Source: CAZAQK01 sp046344715
GTDB lineage: Bacteria > Pseudomonadota > Alphaproteobacteria > Rickettsiales > SXRF01
NCBI GenBank assembly: GCA_046344715.1
Contig: JBKDKX010000015.1
Coordinates: 1-64,000 of the forward strand
Length of the DNA stretch: 64,000 nucleotides
Reading direction: 5' to 3'
In this document: piece after piece, positions 53,089-62,612 of the stretch
Layout: each line of letters starts with the position of its first letter
Numbering within the stretch: the first letter of the stretch is position 1
The notes under the pieces: model-generated
Database searches by the model: none
The model's input: the letters and a program-made list of their open reading frames with translations, nothing else
What the model was told of the DNA's origin: nothing
Program-made: the position numbers and the translations under genes

Positions 53089-53961
53089 TTACTCCTTTGC
53101 CTGTTGGATGGTTGGGCAACGCTCAATGTATTGAAATAGCTTTTCTTTGGTGAATGGCTTGGCAATAAAGCCTTTTGCGCCCTTGCTCATTGCCTGCGTA
53201 ATATTCTCGCGGTCACAATTACCGCTGAGCATAATCACATGAGCATCAGGATCGAGTGCTATAATTTTTTCAAGCAACTCATGCCCCGTCACGTCTGGTA
53301 AGTTAATATCAAGAAAAAGCAGGTCTGGTGCTATTCTGGCATAGGTATCGAGAGCGTAATTTGCTTCTCCAAGTCCTGTGAGTGAATATTGTTTCTGGAG
53401 CACATTTTCTACCAGCCTGCGTGAGAATGTATCATCCTCGATCATCATCAGCTCAGGCTTTGTACGGCTTGCACGGCGACTTTTGATAGCGTCTGATTTT
53501 ATATTGGCACTACCATTTAATATAGCCTGACGCTTGCGTTCCTGTTGTTGTTGTTCAAGGAGTTTACGTTTTTCCTGATCTGTTCTTCTTTGAATTTCTA
53601 GTTTTTTTTCAACAACCCGTAATAATTTACTTATATGCAGCGATACTTCATAAAAATTGACCCAATCGTCGTTGGCCGGTTTATTAAGATAGGTAGCAAT
53701 GGTTACTATAAATTCCCTGCCGTCTTTAACAGGAATAGATGGTGCGAGGATGAAGATATCTCCATCCCCGCATAAGTAAATCTGAACATCGATTGCTAAA
53801 AAATAGCGCTGTGCCAGTTCAAACACTTTTTCATTCATGTCTGCTGGTTTTTGGCTATCCATCAGGTTAAAATGGATACAACGCGATGTTTTGGGGTCAG
53901 CTCTGAGAATTCCCAGTGCTGCTTCTAATTTCCCCTCTGCTTGTTCATCGATAAGTATCAT
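53089..53961 (-). CDS. Response regulator with unknown N-terminal domain (paralogue 2)
   Basis: 290 residues, same architecture as the gene downstream: N-terminal domain (about 1-150), a Gln/Lys/Arg-rich coiled linker (KLLEQQQQERKRQ), then a receiver with MIEDDTFSRRL, FLDINLPDVTGHE and FIAKPFTKEK. First gene of the leftward kinase operon, divergent from the NtrC-like gene. Tandem duplication with later divergence. Confidence 0.82.
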   Translation of the reverse strand: MILIDEQAEGKLEAALGILRADPKTSRCIHFNLMDSQKPADMNEKVFELAQRYFLAIDVQIYLCGDGDIFILAPSIPVKDGREFIVTIATYLNKPANDDWVNFYEVSLHISKLLRVVEKKLEIQRRTDQEKRKLLEQQQQERKRQAILNGSANIKSDAIKSRRASRTKPELMMIEDDTFSRRLVENVLQKQYSLTGLGEANYALDTYARIAPDLLFLDINLPDVTGHELLEKIIALDPDAHVIMLSGNCDRENITQAMSKGAKGFIAKPFTKEKLFQYIERCPTIQQAKE

Positions 53962-54054
53962 AATGTTTTCAACCTATGGCTTCATTATTGCAAGTTTTTA
54001 TCTCATGTCATAATCGATAAGTATCAATAGGTTAAGAAATTGAGGCGATGATAA

Positions 54055-54084
54055 ATTCTCAAAATACCGTTCGATTTTGAGAAT
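54055..54084. promoter_or_regulatory. Perfect 11-bp dyad between divergent regulators
   Basis: ATTCTCAAAAT (54055-54065), 8-base spacer, ATTTTGAGAAT (54074-54084). It sits just upstream of the NtrC-like promoter and about 94 bp from the divergent start, so it is a strong operator candidate. Confidence 0.65.
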
Positions 54085-54090
54085 AAAATG

Positions 54091-54099
54091 TGCTATATT
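54091..54099 (+). promoter_or_regulatory. Extended -10 promoter for the NtrC-like gene
   Basis: TGCTATATT (54091-54099). Transcription would start near 54106, leaving only about 10 bases before the ATG at 54117; the in-frame GTG at 54129 with GAGGG before it may be the real start. Confidence 0.45.
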
Positions 54100-54116
54100 C
54101 CTAGAATGCTACGAAC

Positions 54117-55511
54117 ATGAGGGCAAAGGTGACTATCACTATCCTGATTGCAGAAGATGACCCCATACAAAGCAAAATGCTTGCTATGTTACTTGGTAAA
54201 AAACTGGGCTACAGGGTGCTGACTGCCTCTAATGGCACAGAGGCAGTAGATCGCGTGCAGGCAAGTAGCGTGGGCGAAATCAACGCGGTGCTGCTGGACA
54301 TCAATATGCCAGTGATGGACGGATTTGAAGCATTAAAAAACATCCGCAAATACCGCCCTGATATTCCCGTACTGATGCTCACCGGTAGCGATGACACAAA
54401 TGTTGCCGTAAAAGCCATTAAGGAGGGCGCAAGTGATTTTATTGTCAAACCGCCAGATCCAACCCATCTCGATATTGCTATTAAAAATGCTATCCGGCTT
54501 TCTGCGCTCTCGCAAGAGCTTGCAAAGCTTAAACGTGACAAGGAAGGTGCAACTGCTTTTACTGATTTAATAGGCAATAATGGAGGGCTGGCATCTGTTG
54601 TTGCCTATGGGCGCAAAGCGGCGGCCAGTGATGTTCCGGTATTGCTTATGGGAGAAACAGGCGTAGGTAAGGAATTGTTTGCGCGCACCATTCATGGCGA
54701 GAGCAAGCGGGTAGGGGCACCCTTTGTGTCAATTAATTGCGGCGCTGTATCGCATAATATCGAACAAACACTTTTTGGCGTGGCAAACCCCGCTGCTCCC
54801 AATCAGATCGGAAAACTTCGCGCCGCAGAAGGTGGAACGCTATTCCTTGATGATATCACAGAACTTTCTCCTGATGCACAGGTACGGTTATTGCGCGTCT
54901 TGCAACAAAGGGAGATAGAGCCACAAGGCGGTGGCAGGCCGATTAAAGTGAATGTACGGATTATTTCTGCCACGGATCGCGACATCAAGCGCGATGTGCA
55001 AACGGGCCGTTTCCGTGAAGATTTGTATTTCCGGCTGAATGTATTGCCCATTACCATTCCGTCCCTGCGTGAGCATAAAGAAGATATATTGCCACTGGCA
55101 GAGTATTTTATTCAGCGCATTGCCATTTCTGACCGCTTAACACCCAAAACTCTAGATGCGGATGCGGCTGATTACCTGATGCATCACGCATGGCCAGGCA
55201 ATGTCCGTGAACTAGAAGGGCTCATTCACCGTGCACTAGTACTTTCTGATGCAGATTCAATAGATCGCACTCTGCTAGAGCAGATTCATGAATCTGCTAC
55301 CTCCGCAAAACCGATGGAACGCCGTGCGCCTGCGGCGCTCCATATCAATATGCGCAATGCAGACGGCAGCTTCAAAACCATGGACGAAATTGAGGCAGAA
55401 GTGCTGCGTACCACGCTGGCGCATTTTGAGAATAACATCACCCGCGCTTCGGATATCCTTGGCATTGCTAAATCCACCTTTTACCGGAAAATAAAAGCTG
55501 CTAGTAATTAG
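54117..55511 (+). CDS. NtrC-family response regulator lacking the GAFTGA loop
   Basis: 464 residues: receiver (D61 in LLDINMPVMDG), AAA+ domain with Walker A GETGVGKE (179-186), GGTLFLDDITEL Walker B, and a Fis-type HTH at the end (NITRASDILGIAKSTFYRKI). The segment after Walker A reads TLFGVANPAAPNQIGKLRA where sigma-54 activators have FGHEKGAFTGA, so sigma-54 contact is lost. It probably acts as a DNA-binding regulator with another polymerase, as in the NtrX-like or TyrR-like variants. Start may be GTG at 54129. Confidence 0.9.
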   Translation: MRAKVTITILIAEDDPIQSKMLAMLLGKKLGYRVLTASNGTEAVDRVQASSVGEINAVLLDINMPVMDGFEALKNIRKYRPDIPVLMLTGSDDTNVAVKAIKEGASDFIVKPPDPTHLDIAIKNAIRLSALSQELAKLKRDKEGATAFTDLIGNNGGLASVVAYGRKAAASDVPVLLMGETGVGKELFARTIHGESKRVGAPFVSINCGAVSHNIEQTLFGVANPAAPNQIGKLRAAEGGTLFLDDITELSPDAQVRLLRVLQQREIEPQGGGRPIKVNVRIISATDRDIKRDVQTGRFREDLYFRLNVLPITIPSLREHKEDILPLAEYFIQRIAISDRLTPKTLDADAADYLMHHAWPGNVRELEGLIHRALVLSDADSIDRTLLEQIHESATSAKPMERRAPAALHINMRNADGSFKTMDEIEAEVLRTTLAHFENNITRASDILGIAKSTFYRKIKAASN

Positions 55512-55538
55512 CAATTATTGCAATCAGCAGGAGAGTAT

Positions 55539-55907
55539 ATGGCGCAGAGTTTATTTGAGCGTATCGGCGGTGAAGCAGCAGTGAAAGCCACTGTCATCAA
55601 AATGTATGACAAAATTCTGGATGATGAGGAACTTGCACCTTTCTTTGATAATATCGATGTTGATAAATTGCGTTTAAGCCAATCGGCTTTCGTGACGTAT
55701 GCATTTGGTGGTCCAAACCACTATTCTGGAAAAGGATTGCGTACTGCCCACGCTGGAGCAGTATCACGTGGGCTTTCTGACCGTCACTTTGATCTGGTTG
55801 CCAAACACCTGAAATCTGCCATGCAGGAACTAAATGTACCCACCGACCTTATCGACGAGGCGCTGGCCATCGTAGGCTCCACCCGAAAAGATGTGCTGGG
55901 GCAGTAG
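55539..55907 (+). CDS. Group 1 truncated haemoglobin
   Basis: 122 residues from the ATG at 55539 (AGGAG upstream). SLFERIGGEAAVKATVIKMY, FVTYAFGGPNHYSGKGL and the proximal-His region THAGAVSRGLSDRHFDLV-like (here TAHAGAVSRGLSDRHFDLVA) are typical. It should bind O2 or NO. It follows the NtrC-like gene after 27 bp, probably in the same transcript. Confidence 0.9.
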   Translation: MAQSLFERIGGEAAVKATVIKMYDKILDDEELAPFFDNIDVDKLRLSQSAFVTYAFGGPNHYSGKGLRTAHAGAVSRGLSDRHFDLVAKHLKSAMQELNVPTDLIDEALAIVGSTRKDVLGQ

Positions 55908-55941
55908 CTGTAGAACATCATTTGAGGTATCTACGGAGTTC

Positions 55942-56514
55942 TTAACTGTTGGCTCTTTCCAGCGCTTTCTCAATAGCCTTTTTAACACGGTCACTTTCCG
56001 GTGATGTAGTCGAATTAAAATAATCGACCAGCTCGCCTTTGCGATTAATAAGGTATTTATGGAAATTCCACTTTGGCGCAGTGCCAAAACCAAGCTGTTT
56101 CTTTGCCCACTGATAAAATGGGTGTGCAGTATCACCCGATACAATTTCTTTAGAGGTCATGGGAAAAGTTACGCCATAATTAAGCTTGCAGAAATTGGCG
56201 ATTTCCTGGCTGCTGCCTGGTTCTTGCTCACCAAAATCATTGCTTGGCACCCCAATAACTACCAGGCCTTTTTCCTCATATGTAGTATAGAGCTTTTCCA
56301 AGCCTTCATATTGTGAAGTGAAGCCGCAACGTGAAGCAGTATTCACAATCAGAAGCACTTTACCTTTGAACTGTTCAAGCGGCATGGGCTCTTCTCCCAT
56401 GAGTGTTTTGAATGAGAATTCGTAGGCGCTTTTATGTGTAGCTTCAGCTTTAGCAGGCGATTGAAACAGTGAAAACATAAGTGATCCTATCAGTGTGTAG
56501 ATGATTATTTTCAT
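55942..56514 (-). CDS. Glutathione peroxidase, exported
   Basis: 190 residues with a signal peptide ending near residue 24 (PAKAEA). NTASRCGFTSQYEGLEKLY holds the peroxidatic Cys in place of selenocysteine, FGEQEPGSSQEIANFC and KWNFHKYLINRKGEL give the Gln and Trp of the catalytic triad. Reduces hydroperoxides in the periplasm. Last gene of a leftward group, 7 bp after the old yellow enzyme gene. Confidence 0.9.
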   Translation of the reverse strand: MKIIIYTLIGSLMFSLFQSPAKAEATHKSAYEFSFKTLMGEEPMPLEQFKGKVLLIVNTASRCGFTSQYEGLEKLYTTYEEKGLVVIGVPSNDFGEQEPGSSQEIANFCKLNYGVTFPMTSKEIVSGDTAHPFYQWAKKQLGFGTAPKWNFHKYLINRKGELVDYFNSTTSPESDRVKKAIEKALERANS

Positions 56515-56520
56515 AGTCCA

Positions 56521-57630
56521 TCATGCCGCTGCCTGAGAAAGGAAAGGGTAATCCGTATAACCCTTTTCTGCGCCGCCATAGAATGTTGCGCGGTTATATT
56601 TGTTGAGTGCCACGCCTGATTTTATACGTTCCGGCAGGTCTGGGTTGGCAATGTAAATCCGGCCAAAAGCTACTGCATCTGCCGCAGCGGATGCAATCGC
56701 CTCTTTAGCACTTTCAGGCGTATATCCACCGGCGGAAATAAATACGCCACTAAATGATTTCCTGAAGAGGCTGGAGGCAGACGGAGCATCTTGCGCTACA
56801 GCATCGCTGCCACCCGCGCTGGTTGCGCGTGGCTCTATCAGATGCGCATAAGCAATGCCGCGTTTGCTTAATTGCTCCAGCACGTAGGTAAAAAGCGCCA
56901 CGGGATCACTATCGCTCATGTCATTAAACGTACCGTAAGGCGATAGGCGCACACCCACGCGGCCTTTTCCCCACACATTAGTTACGGCATCAGTCACTTC
57001 CAAGAGCAGGCACGCACGATTTTCAATACTGCCGCCATAATTATCCGTACGCTTGTTGCTGCCGTCTTGCAGGAACTGGTCTAGCAAGTAGCCATTAGCG
57101 CCATGAACTTCTACCCCATCAAAACCTGCTGCCTTAGCATTTTGAGCGGCCTCTTTATAATTGGCAACAATCCCTGCAAGTTCTGAAGTTTCAAGTGCAC
57201 GCGGAGTTTCATAATCAGCCTGCTTCCAATCGGCTGTGAACACTTTACCAGTGGGCTTGATAGCGGAAGGAGCCACCGGCATGCCACGATTCGGTTGGTG
57301 CGATGAGTGTGAAATCCGTCCTACATGCCACAATTGTAGGAATATCTTGCCGCCTTTTGCGTGCACCGCATCCGTAACCATTTTCCAGCCTTGCACCTGT
57401 TCATTAGAATGAATACCTGGCGTTCCCGGATAGCCCTGGCCTTGTTGTGAAATTTGCGTAGCTTCGGAAATAATCAATCCGGCACTGGCACGCTGCGCAT
57501 AATACTCCGCATTAAGCGCATATGGAATATTGCCCGGTTGCTTACTGCGCATACGGGTGAGCGGCGCCATGATGATGCGGTTTTGCAAGGTGATATCGCC
57601 GAGTTGTAATGTGTCAAATAAAGTAGGCAT
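56521..57630 (-). CDS. nemA: Old yellow enzyme / N-ethylmaleimide reductase family
   Basis: About 369 residues, FMN TIM barrel. NRIIMAPLTRMRS, LQLWHVGRISH with the substrate-binding His, GVEVHGANGYLLDQFLQDGSNKRTDNYGGSIENR and AFGRIYIANPDLPER are signature blocks. NADPH-linked reduction of activated alkenes or electrophiles. The ATG at 57630 has AAGGAGAA just before it. Confidence 0.93.
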   Translation of the reverse strand: MPTLFDTLQLGDITLQNRIIMAPLTRMRSKQPGNIPYALNAEYYAQRASAGLIISEATQISQQGQGYPGTPGIHSNEQVQGWKMVTDAVHAKGGKIFLQLWHVGRISHSSHQPNRGMPVAPSAIKPTGKVFTADWKQADYETPRALETSELAGIVANYKEAAQNAKAAGFDGVEVHGANGYLLDQFLQDGSNKRTDNYGGSIENRACLLLEVTDAVTNVWGKGRVGVRLSPYGTFNDMSDSDPVALFTYVLEQLSKRGIAYAHLIEPRATSAGGSDAVAQDAPSASSLFRKSFSGVFISAGGYTPESAKEAIASAAADAVAFGRIYIANPDLPERIKSGVALNKYNRATFYGGAEKGYTDYPFLSQAAA

Positions 57631-57640
57631 AGAGTTCTCC

Positions 57641-59464
57641 TTAACGATTAGTGGGTGATTTAACAAAATTCTCAAGCGTATCCGCCTGTAAAATTGTTTC
57701 CAGTTCCAGACGGCGAGTTTTTGAAAAGTTTACAAGAGCGTTTTGATCTTCAAAAAAACCAAAAGATTCGCGTAATGTCTCTTCATCATGTGTTCGGAAG
57801 TGCTCGGATTTCTGCATGACTTCCTCCTTAGGCCTACCCATCCAGACCATAATCTCACGAGCCATATCGAGCGATGAATCAAAAAGCTCACGCTTGAAGA
57901 AATATACGCCCAATTTGTATAAATCATAAGAGTGCTGGCGATTACGTGCACGGGCAAAAATGGTGAGTGCGGGAAACTCTTCCTTGACCATGCGTATAAT
58001 GGCAAGGCTTGTCTCTACATCATCCACTGCAACCACAATTGCGGAGGAAGTTTCAGCCCCAGCGACGCGCAATAAGTCAAGCCTAGCTGCATCACCGAAA
58101 TAGCCCTTAAATCCAAATTTACGGATCAATTCAATCTGGTTGGGGTCTTTTTCCAGCACGGTCACTTTGACGTTTTGCGCCATCAAAAAACGGCCCACAA
58201 CCTGACCAAAGCGTCCAAATCCTGCAATGATGATAGGAGATTGCTCTACCACACGATCAAACGTATGTTCAGAAAGCACGCTCATAAAATGCGGCACTAT
58301 CTTGCGCGTATACCATATCATCATCAGCGGTGTCAGCGTCATGGAGAGCGCTACGATCAGTGTTAGTTGTGCGGATAGTTCCGGCGTTAGTATCGCAAGC
58401 CCACCGGCAAATTGAAACAGCACAAATGCAAATTCACCACCTTGTGCTAGTGCAAGCGCGCCACCGATACTTTGCATGGAATCAAAACCAAAAAAACGGA
58501 GCAGGGCAATCAATATTAACGCTTTAAATAACATTAGACCAAGCACGGCAAACATAATCATAAGTGGATCACGTGCAAGTAAGGTAAAATCAATGCCAAT
58601 TCCTACCGAAATAAAAAACAACCCAAGTAACAAGCCTTTAAATGGCTCGATATCAGTTTCAATAGTACGGCGATATTCTGAACCTGCCAGCACAAGGCCA
58701 GCGATGAATGCCCCAAGCGCTGGTGAAATACCCAGCATATGCATAAGCAGCGTGATCCCGACCACGAGTGCGAGCGAAAGTGCGGTAAACACTTCGCGCT
58801 GATTGCTTTTGGCAACCGCACGAAATACATGCGGCGAAGCATATCTGCCAGCAAAAATCAATAAAGCGATGACAGCACTCACGATTAATGCCTGCATGAA
58901 TGCTGGCAAATGCGTGATCATACCAGCATGTGCCACTCCTTCACCCCCACCTTGCATTGTCAACAGCGGAATGATGACGAGAATAGGAATCACCGCCATA
59001 TCCTGAAACAATAGCACGGAAAAAGACGATTCCCCCATCGGAGTATTGAGCAAATTTCTCTCTTTTAAAATTTGCAATACCATCGCCGTTGACGAAAGCG
59101 AAAGTGCCATGCCAATTACCAAACTTATCTGCCAGCTATATCCAAGCAGCACCCCAATGCCAGACAGTGCGGCGGTCGTGACCAACACTTGCAACCCACC
59201 AAGCCCAAGAATGGCGTGGCGCATACGCCACAATATTGCGGGCTCCAACTCCAAGCCGATGACAAACAACATCATCACTACCCCGAATTCCGAAATGTGT
59301 CGGATATACTCGCTATTTTCAACCATTCCGAAAACATGTGGGCCGATGACAATACCCGCACAAATATAGCCAAGCACCGCGCCGAGTTTGAACCGACTTA
59401 GCAGCGATACAGTAACGCACGCTGCAATCAGATAAATGAAAATTTCGGAAAGAGCGTTAGTCAT
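57641..59464 (-). CDS. Kef-type CPA2 monovalent cation/proton antiporter
   Basis: About 607 residues. Twelve or so membrane helices with the CPA2 ion-site pattern (LGAFIAGLVLAGSEYR), then a RCK/TrkA-N domain (IIAGFGRFGQVVGRFL, Rossmann GxGxxG) from residue about 405. Resembles KefB/KefC potassium efflux proteins that respond to electrophiles. The neighbouring nemA, an electrophile reductase, fits that: KefFC-type systems are also tied to NEM detoxification. ATG at 59464 preferred; the frame opens with a TTG. Confidence 0.93.
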   Translation of the reverse strand: MTNALSEIFIYLIAACVTVSLLSRFKLGAVLGYICAGIVIGPHVFGMVENSEYIRHISEFGVVMMLFVIGLELEPAILWRMRHAILGLGGLQVLVTTAALSGIGVLLGYSWQISLVIGMALSLSSTAMVLQILKERNLLNTPMGESSFSVLLFQDMAVIPILVIIPLLTMQGGGEGVAHAGMITHLPAFMQALIVSAVIALLIFAGRYASPHVFRAVAKSNQREVFTALSLALVVGITLLMHMLGISPALGAFIAGLVLAGSEYRRTIETDIEPFKGLLLGLFFISVGIGIDFTLLARDPLMIMFAVLGLMLFKALILIALLRFFGFDSMQSIGGALALAQGGEFAFVLFQFAGGLAILTPELSAQLTLIVALSMTLTPLMMIWYTRKIVPHFMSVLSEHTFDRVVEQSPIIIAGFGRFGQVVGRFLMAQNVKVTVLEKDPNQIELIRKFGFKGYFGDAARLDLLRVAGAETSSAIVVAVDDVETSLAIIRMVKEEFPALTIFARARNRQHSYDLYKLGVYFFKRELFDSSLDMAREIMVWMGRPKEEVMQKSEHFRTHDEETLRESFGFFEDQNALVNFSKTRRLELETILQADTLENFVKSPTNR

Positions 59465-59541
59465 TCCAACCGCCGTCAACTGTCAAACGTACAATTTTAC
59501 CTGTAAGTAGGAGTGAAGACATAAAAAAGATTCTTTCATTG

Positions 59542-60294
59542 TTATAACAAGCGGGTTAAGCGCAACGCTAGTCCATAAGGTAGAAGACAGAGTAATTTTA
59601 GCCACAGCGTAAAACGTTTGGGAAAATGAATCTCAAATCCATTTGACTGTAAACCTGTGGCAATTTCTTTTGCAGCTTGTTCTGGAGTAATAATCATTGG
59701 CATCGTAAAATCATTCTTGTCAGTGAGTGGTGTACGCACAAATCCGGGGCTTATCAGTTTAACGTCGATATGCTGTGGGCATTCGGCATGAAGGCTTTCG
59801 GCAAGGTTCGCTATTGCTGCTTTGGTGGCGCTGTAAGGCTGCCCACCCGGCAAACCAATATAACCCGCTACGCTACCGCATAGCGTAATTTGCCCGTGCG
59901 ACTGTTCTTTTAGAATTGGCAGCACGGCGTGAATCACATGGATTGCACCCAGAATATTCACCTCTAGCATGTTACGAGTGATGGTAAGATCAAGCGAACT
60001 GAGTTTCATGGGCGTATAAGCTGCCGACATGAAAATCACCCGGTCAATACGGCCAACCGCCGCACGAATAGCCTGTGCGGTTCGTGTCGTCATGTCGCTA
60101 TCCGTTACATCCAGAGGAAATACCAGTGGTGAACCAGCAAGATCAATTTTTAGATGATCAAGTTCCTCTTTCCGCCGCGCAGAAATTACAACACGCGCTC
60201 CTGCACCTGCAAGCTCAATCGCAAGTGCTTTGCCGATGCCGCTGCTTGCACCGATGACCCAGATCACTTCGTCTTTGAAGAGTGCTTTTTTCAT
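59542..60294 (-). CDS. Short-chain dehydrogenase
   Basis: 250 residues. WVIGASSGIGKALA cofactor loop, catalytic Ser in LCGSVAGYIG, YSATK Tyr-Lys pair. The C-terminus is hydrophobic (LWLKLLCLLPYGLALRL), probably membrane-associated. ATG at 60294 overlaps the DUF3833 stop (ATGA). Last gene of the cfa-type lipid operon; the substrate is probably a lipid or sterol-like ketone but not shown by sequence. Confidence 0.88.
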   Translation of the reverse strand: MKKALFKDEVIWVIGASSGIGKALAIELAGAGARVVISARRKEELDHLKIDLAGSPLVFPLDVTDSDMTTRTAQAIRAAVGRIDRVIFMSAAYTPMKLSSLDLTITRNMLEVNILGAIHVIHAVLPILKEQSHGQITLCGSVAGYIGLPGGQPYSATKAAIANLAESLHAECPQHIDVKLISPGFVRTPLTDKNDFTMPMIITPEQAAKEIATGLQSNGFEIHFPKRFTLWLKLLCLLPYGLALRLTRLL

Positions 60295-60827
60295 GGCTCT
60301 TGCTTCTGCATGAAGATAGTGAGTTCGGAGACTGTTATGCCGAATTTCTTTAGGTAGGAGCGGTTGATGAGCACGCCATCGTTCATCTGCCACATCCAGT
60401 CATCAAAACGGATGCGGTAGGTGGTGTCGTCTACAGGCAAATCCATTACATAATTCCAGCGTGCCGCGTTACCTGAAACTGCACCGGTTGCTTTATCTAT
60501 AATATCGGCAGCAGTGCCTTCATAGGTTCCATCAGCCAGTTTCTTGATTGTCCACACTCGCTCTTGTTTCTTGCCGTCATAATAAGTGAACTTTTCTGTG
60601 AGCGTTCCTGTATCGCCTTTCCACGTGCCAACCATATCAATATCGAACTGGCTAACCACGCGTCCACGCCAATCCTGAACAATACCCCACGCCTTCACGG
60701 GACCATTAAAATATTCCTTGATATCAACTTTTGGAGTGGTTTCTTTATAGAAATCAAGGCTGTTTCCTCCGCAACTACTGAGCATGATGAGAACTCCAAT
60801 CAGGGTTATTTTCCGTAGAAATGTCAT
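60291..60827 (-). CDS. DUF3833-family lipoprotein
   Basis: 178 residues, signal peptide with lipobox LSSC (Cys near residue 19). LDFYKETTPKVDIKEYFNG, GIVQDWRGRVV and YRIRFDDWMWQMNDGVLINR are typical of DUF3833. Its start lies 53 bp inside the MFS gene, yet AGGA 8 bp before the ATG and the signal peptide support it. Always found in the cfa/DUF1365 type of operon. Confidence 0.88.
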   Translation of the reverse strand: MTFLRKITLIGVLIMLSSCGGNSLDFYKETTPKVDIKEYFNGPVKAWGIVQDWRGRVVSQFDIDMVGTWKGDTGTLTEKFTYYDGKKQERVWTIKKLADGTYEGTAADIIDKATGAVSGNAARWNYVMDLPVDDTTYRIRFDDWMWQMNDGVLINRSYLKKFGITVSELTIFMQKQEP

Positions 60828-62100
60828 GAGAATGATCCTTTGTTTTAATGAAAAGTCGATACATAAGAGCTGCGGCTAACAACTTGATCACGCATGGAAT
60901 CAGAGCATAAGCGATGCTGAGGCTTAGTAATGCGGATGATGAGTTGGATAATGCAGGTGTAAATCCTGCTGCATCAAGCAATGGAAAGGCTATAGCCGAA
61001 GCAAGTGCCAGCGCGGCCTTTGAAAGTAAGGTGAGTATAGAAAATTGTGTAGCTGTGTTGTCTTGCGCGCTGCTTTGGTGAATATTATCGGCAAGGATAG
61101 ATGGTGGAAGTGCAAGGTCAGCCCCAAGCGCGATGCCAGAGATCAGACAAATCAGCCCATAAGCAAACACATCTCCTTCATTCAGAAAGAATGCCCAGAC
61201 AAAACTGACGATTGCAAGCAAGGTTGCAAATAACCATGCGTGGTATTTACCTCGTTTTTCAGCAAGGCGTTTCCATAGCGGCATGGCGAGAGCGCCGGAG
61301 AGGAAATAGAGTAAAAGAAACAGGCCTAGATAATCTTCTGCATTCAACCTATCTCGTACGAAAAAGATTACTAATATTGCAGGAATGCTTGATGCAAGAA
61401 CGCTTAAACCGTATACTAAAAACAAGCGTCGTGTTTTTGCTGGTAGGGCGCTAAGTGTTTGAAATATATTGGACTGCGCTTTAGATGTTCGCCTAATAAC
61501 GCTAGAATGTTTTGAGAACCAGCCATAAAAAAACGATAAGGCAAGAAACATAATTACAAAAAGAATGACGGTGAAGGCAGAATAAACGTACTCTTCTGGC
61601 ACTGCTTCTTTAAGCAGCGGGGGCAGGCTCACCGCCAGCAGCAAACCGATGAGGCCGAATGCTTCACGCGTTGCACTGATACGGGTTTGATCGGGGCTAT
61701 GGTTTGTCCATAACGCACCTAGTGATGCAAGATTAATGCTGAGAACGCTAAATGCTGTAACAGCGAGCGCCATCGAAATAGTAAACCAAGAGACTGCGTA
61801 TTCATTTTTTGGATGAAACAACGCAAAAATACTGACTACCAGCACCACCGTACTTACCAGCATAACCGTAAATGCCTTATGCGAAAAGCGATCACTCAGT
61901 GTACCAATGATCGGGTCTTGAATGGCGTCGAATAATCGTAAAGCAAGCAGTACAATACCTAGAACAGTAAGGGAAACCCCGTGCTCTGCCGCATAAAAAT
62001 CTGGAGCCAGTACATAAAGCGGAAATCCTGCAAATGCGATAGGTAAAGCCAGAAAACCATATTGCATCAAGGCGGTTTTCTGAATGGCTGCGGTGGTCAT
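60775..62100 (-). CDS. MFS transporter (GPH-like)
   Basis: About 441 residues and 12 membrane helices. QDPIIGTLSDR and the D-x-x-x-D-P-I segment are like the glycoside-pentoside-hexuronide/cation symporters. ATG at 62100 overlaps the preceding stop (ATGA). In this operon type such a transporter is thought to move a lipid precursor or product. Confidence 0.85.
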   Translation of the reverse strand: MTTAAIQKTALMQYGFLALPIAFAGFPLYVLAPDFYAAEHGVSLTVLGIVLLALRLFDAIQDPIIGTLSDRFSHKAFTVMLVSTVVLVVSIFALFHPKNEYAVSWFTISMALAVTAFSVLSINLASLGALWTNHSPDQTRISATREAFGLIGLLLAVSLPPLLKEAVPEEYVYSAFTVILFVIMFLALSFFYGWFSKHSSVIRRTSKAQSNIFQTLSALPAKTRRLFLVYGLSVLASSIPAILVIFFVRDRLNAEDYLGLFLLLYFLSGALAMPLWKRLAEKRGKYHAWLFATLLAIVSFVWAFFLNEGDVFAYGLICLISGIALGADLALPPSILADNIHQSSAQDNTATQFSILTLLSKAALALASAIAFPLLDAAGFTPALSNSSSALLSLSIAYALIPCVIKLLAAALMYRLFIKTKDHSHDISTENNPDWSSHHAQ

Positions 62101-62612
62101 GAATGCCCCAGCAGTGCTTTGCGTAAAGCGGGCTCGGAAGTTTTTTCGTTTAACCAAATATCGAAGAAGAGCTTGCCGAATAGCGGGTCTTTAACAACAC
62201 CTATGTGTTCTCCATTATGGTAAAAATCGGTGGTTTTTTTACTAGTAAATAGTGCTGTAAGCTCTGTTCCATCTTTCACGTTTGGAAAAATTGCCAGCAT
62301 CTGTTTGCGCCAATCTTCAAGCATATCATTATCTGAAAAACCTTGTTTTTTTATCTCTTCGGCAGAGCGGTCGGCAATATCAGCTCCCTCAATCTCGCGG
62401 AAATAGCGGATAGAAAGTGCATGTGGTTTTTCGGGATGCCACTGGCCATTTGGCGCATAGAGCGTAGCGTCATAGACATCCCAAAATACAACAGACAGCC
62501 TGCCTTCACCTACTTTTTTTGCATTAGGAATCTGCTGCATGATTGTTTCAGATGCAAAGGCGGGGGTAGCAAACCAAAATGCCAGAGTTATGATAAGAAT
62601 ACTACGCCGCAT
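62097..62612 (-). CDS. Chalcone-isomerase-like secreted protein
   Basis: 171 residues with a signal peptide (ATPAFASE). The mature domain (KKVGEGRLSVVFWDVYDATL, KPHALSIRYFREIEG) is the bacterial chalcone-isomerase-like fold. Overlaps cfa by 11 bp. Its role in the operon is unknown; lipid binding is likely from the fold. Confidence 0.85.
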   Translation of the reverse strand: MRRSILIITLAFWFATPAFASETIMQQIPNAKKVGEGRLSVVFWDVYDATLYAPNGQWHPEKPHALSIRYFREIEGADIADRSAEEIKKQGFSDNDMLEDWRKQMLAIFPNVKDGTELTALFTSKKTTDFYHNGEHIGVVKDPLFGKLFFDIWLNEKTSEPALRKALLGHS

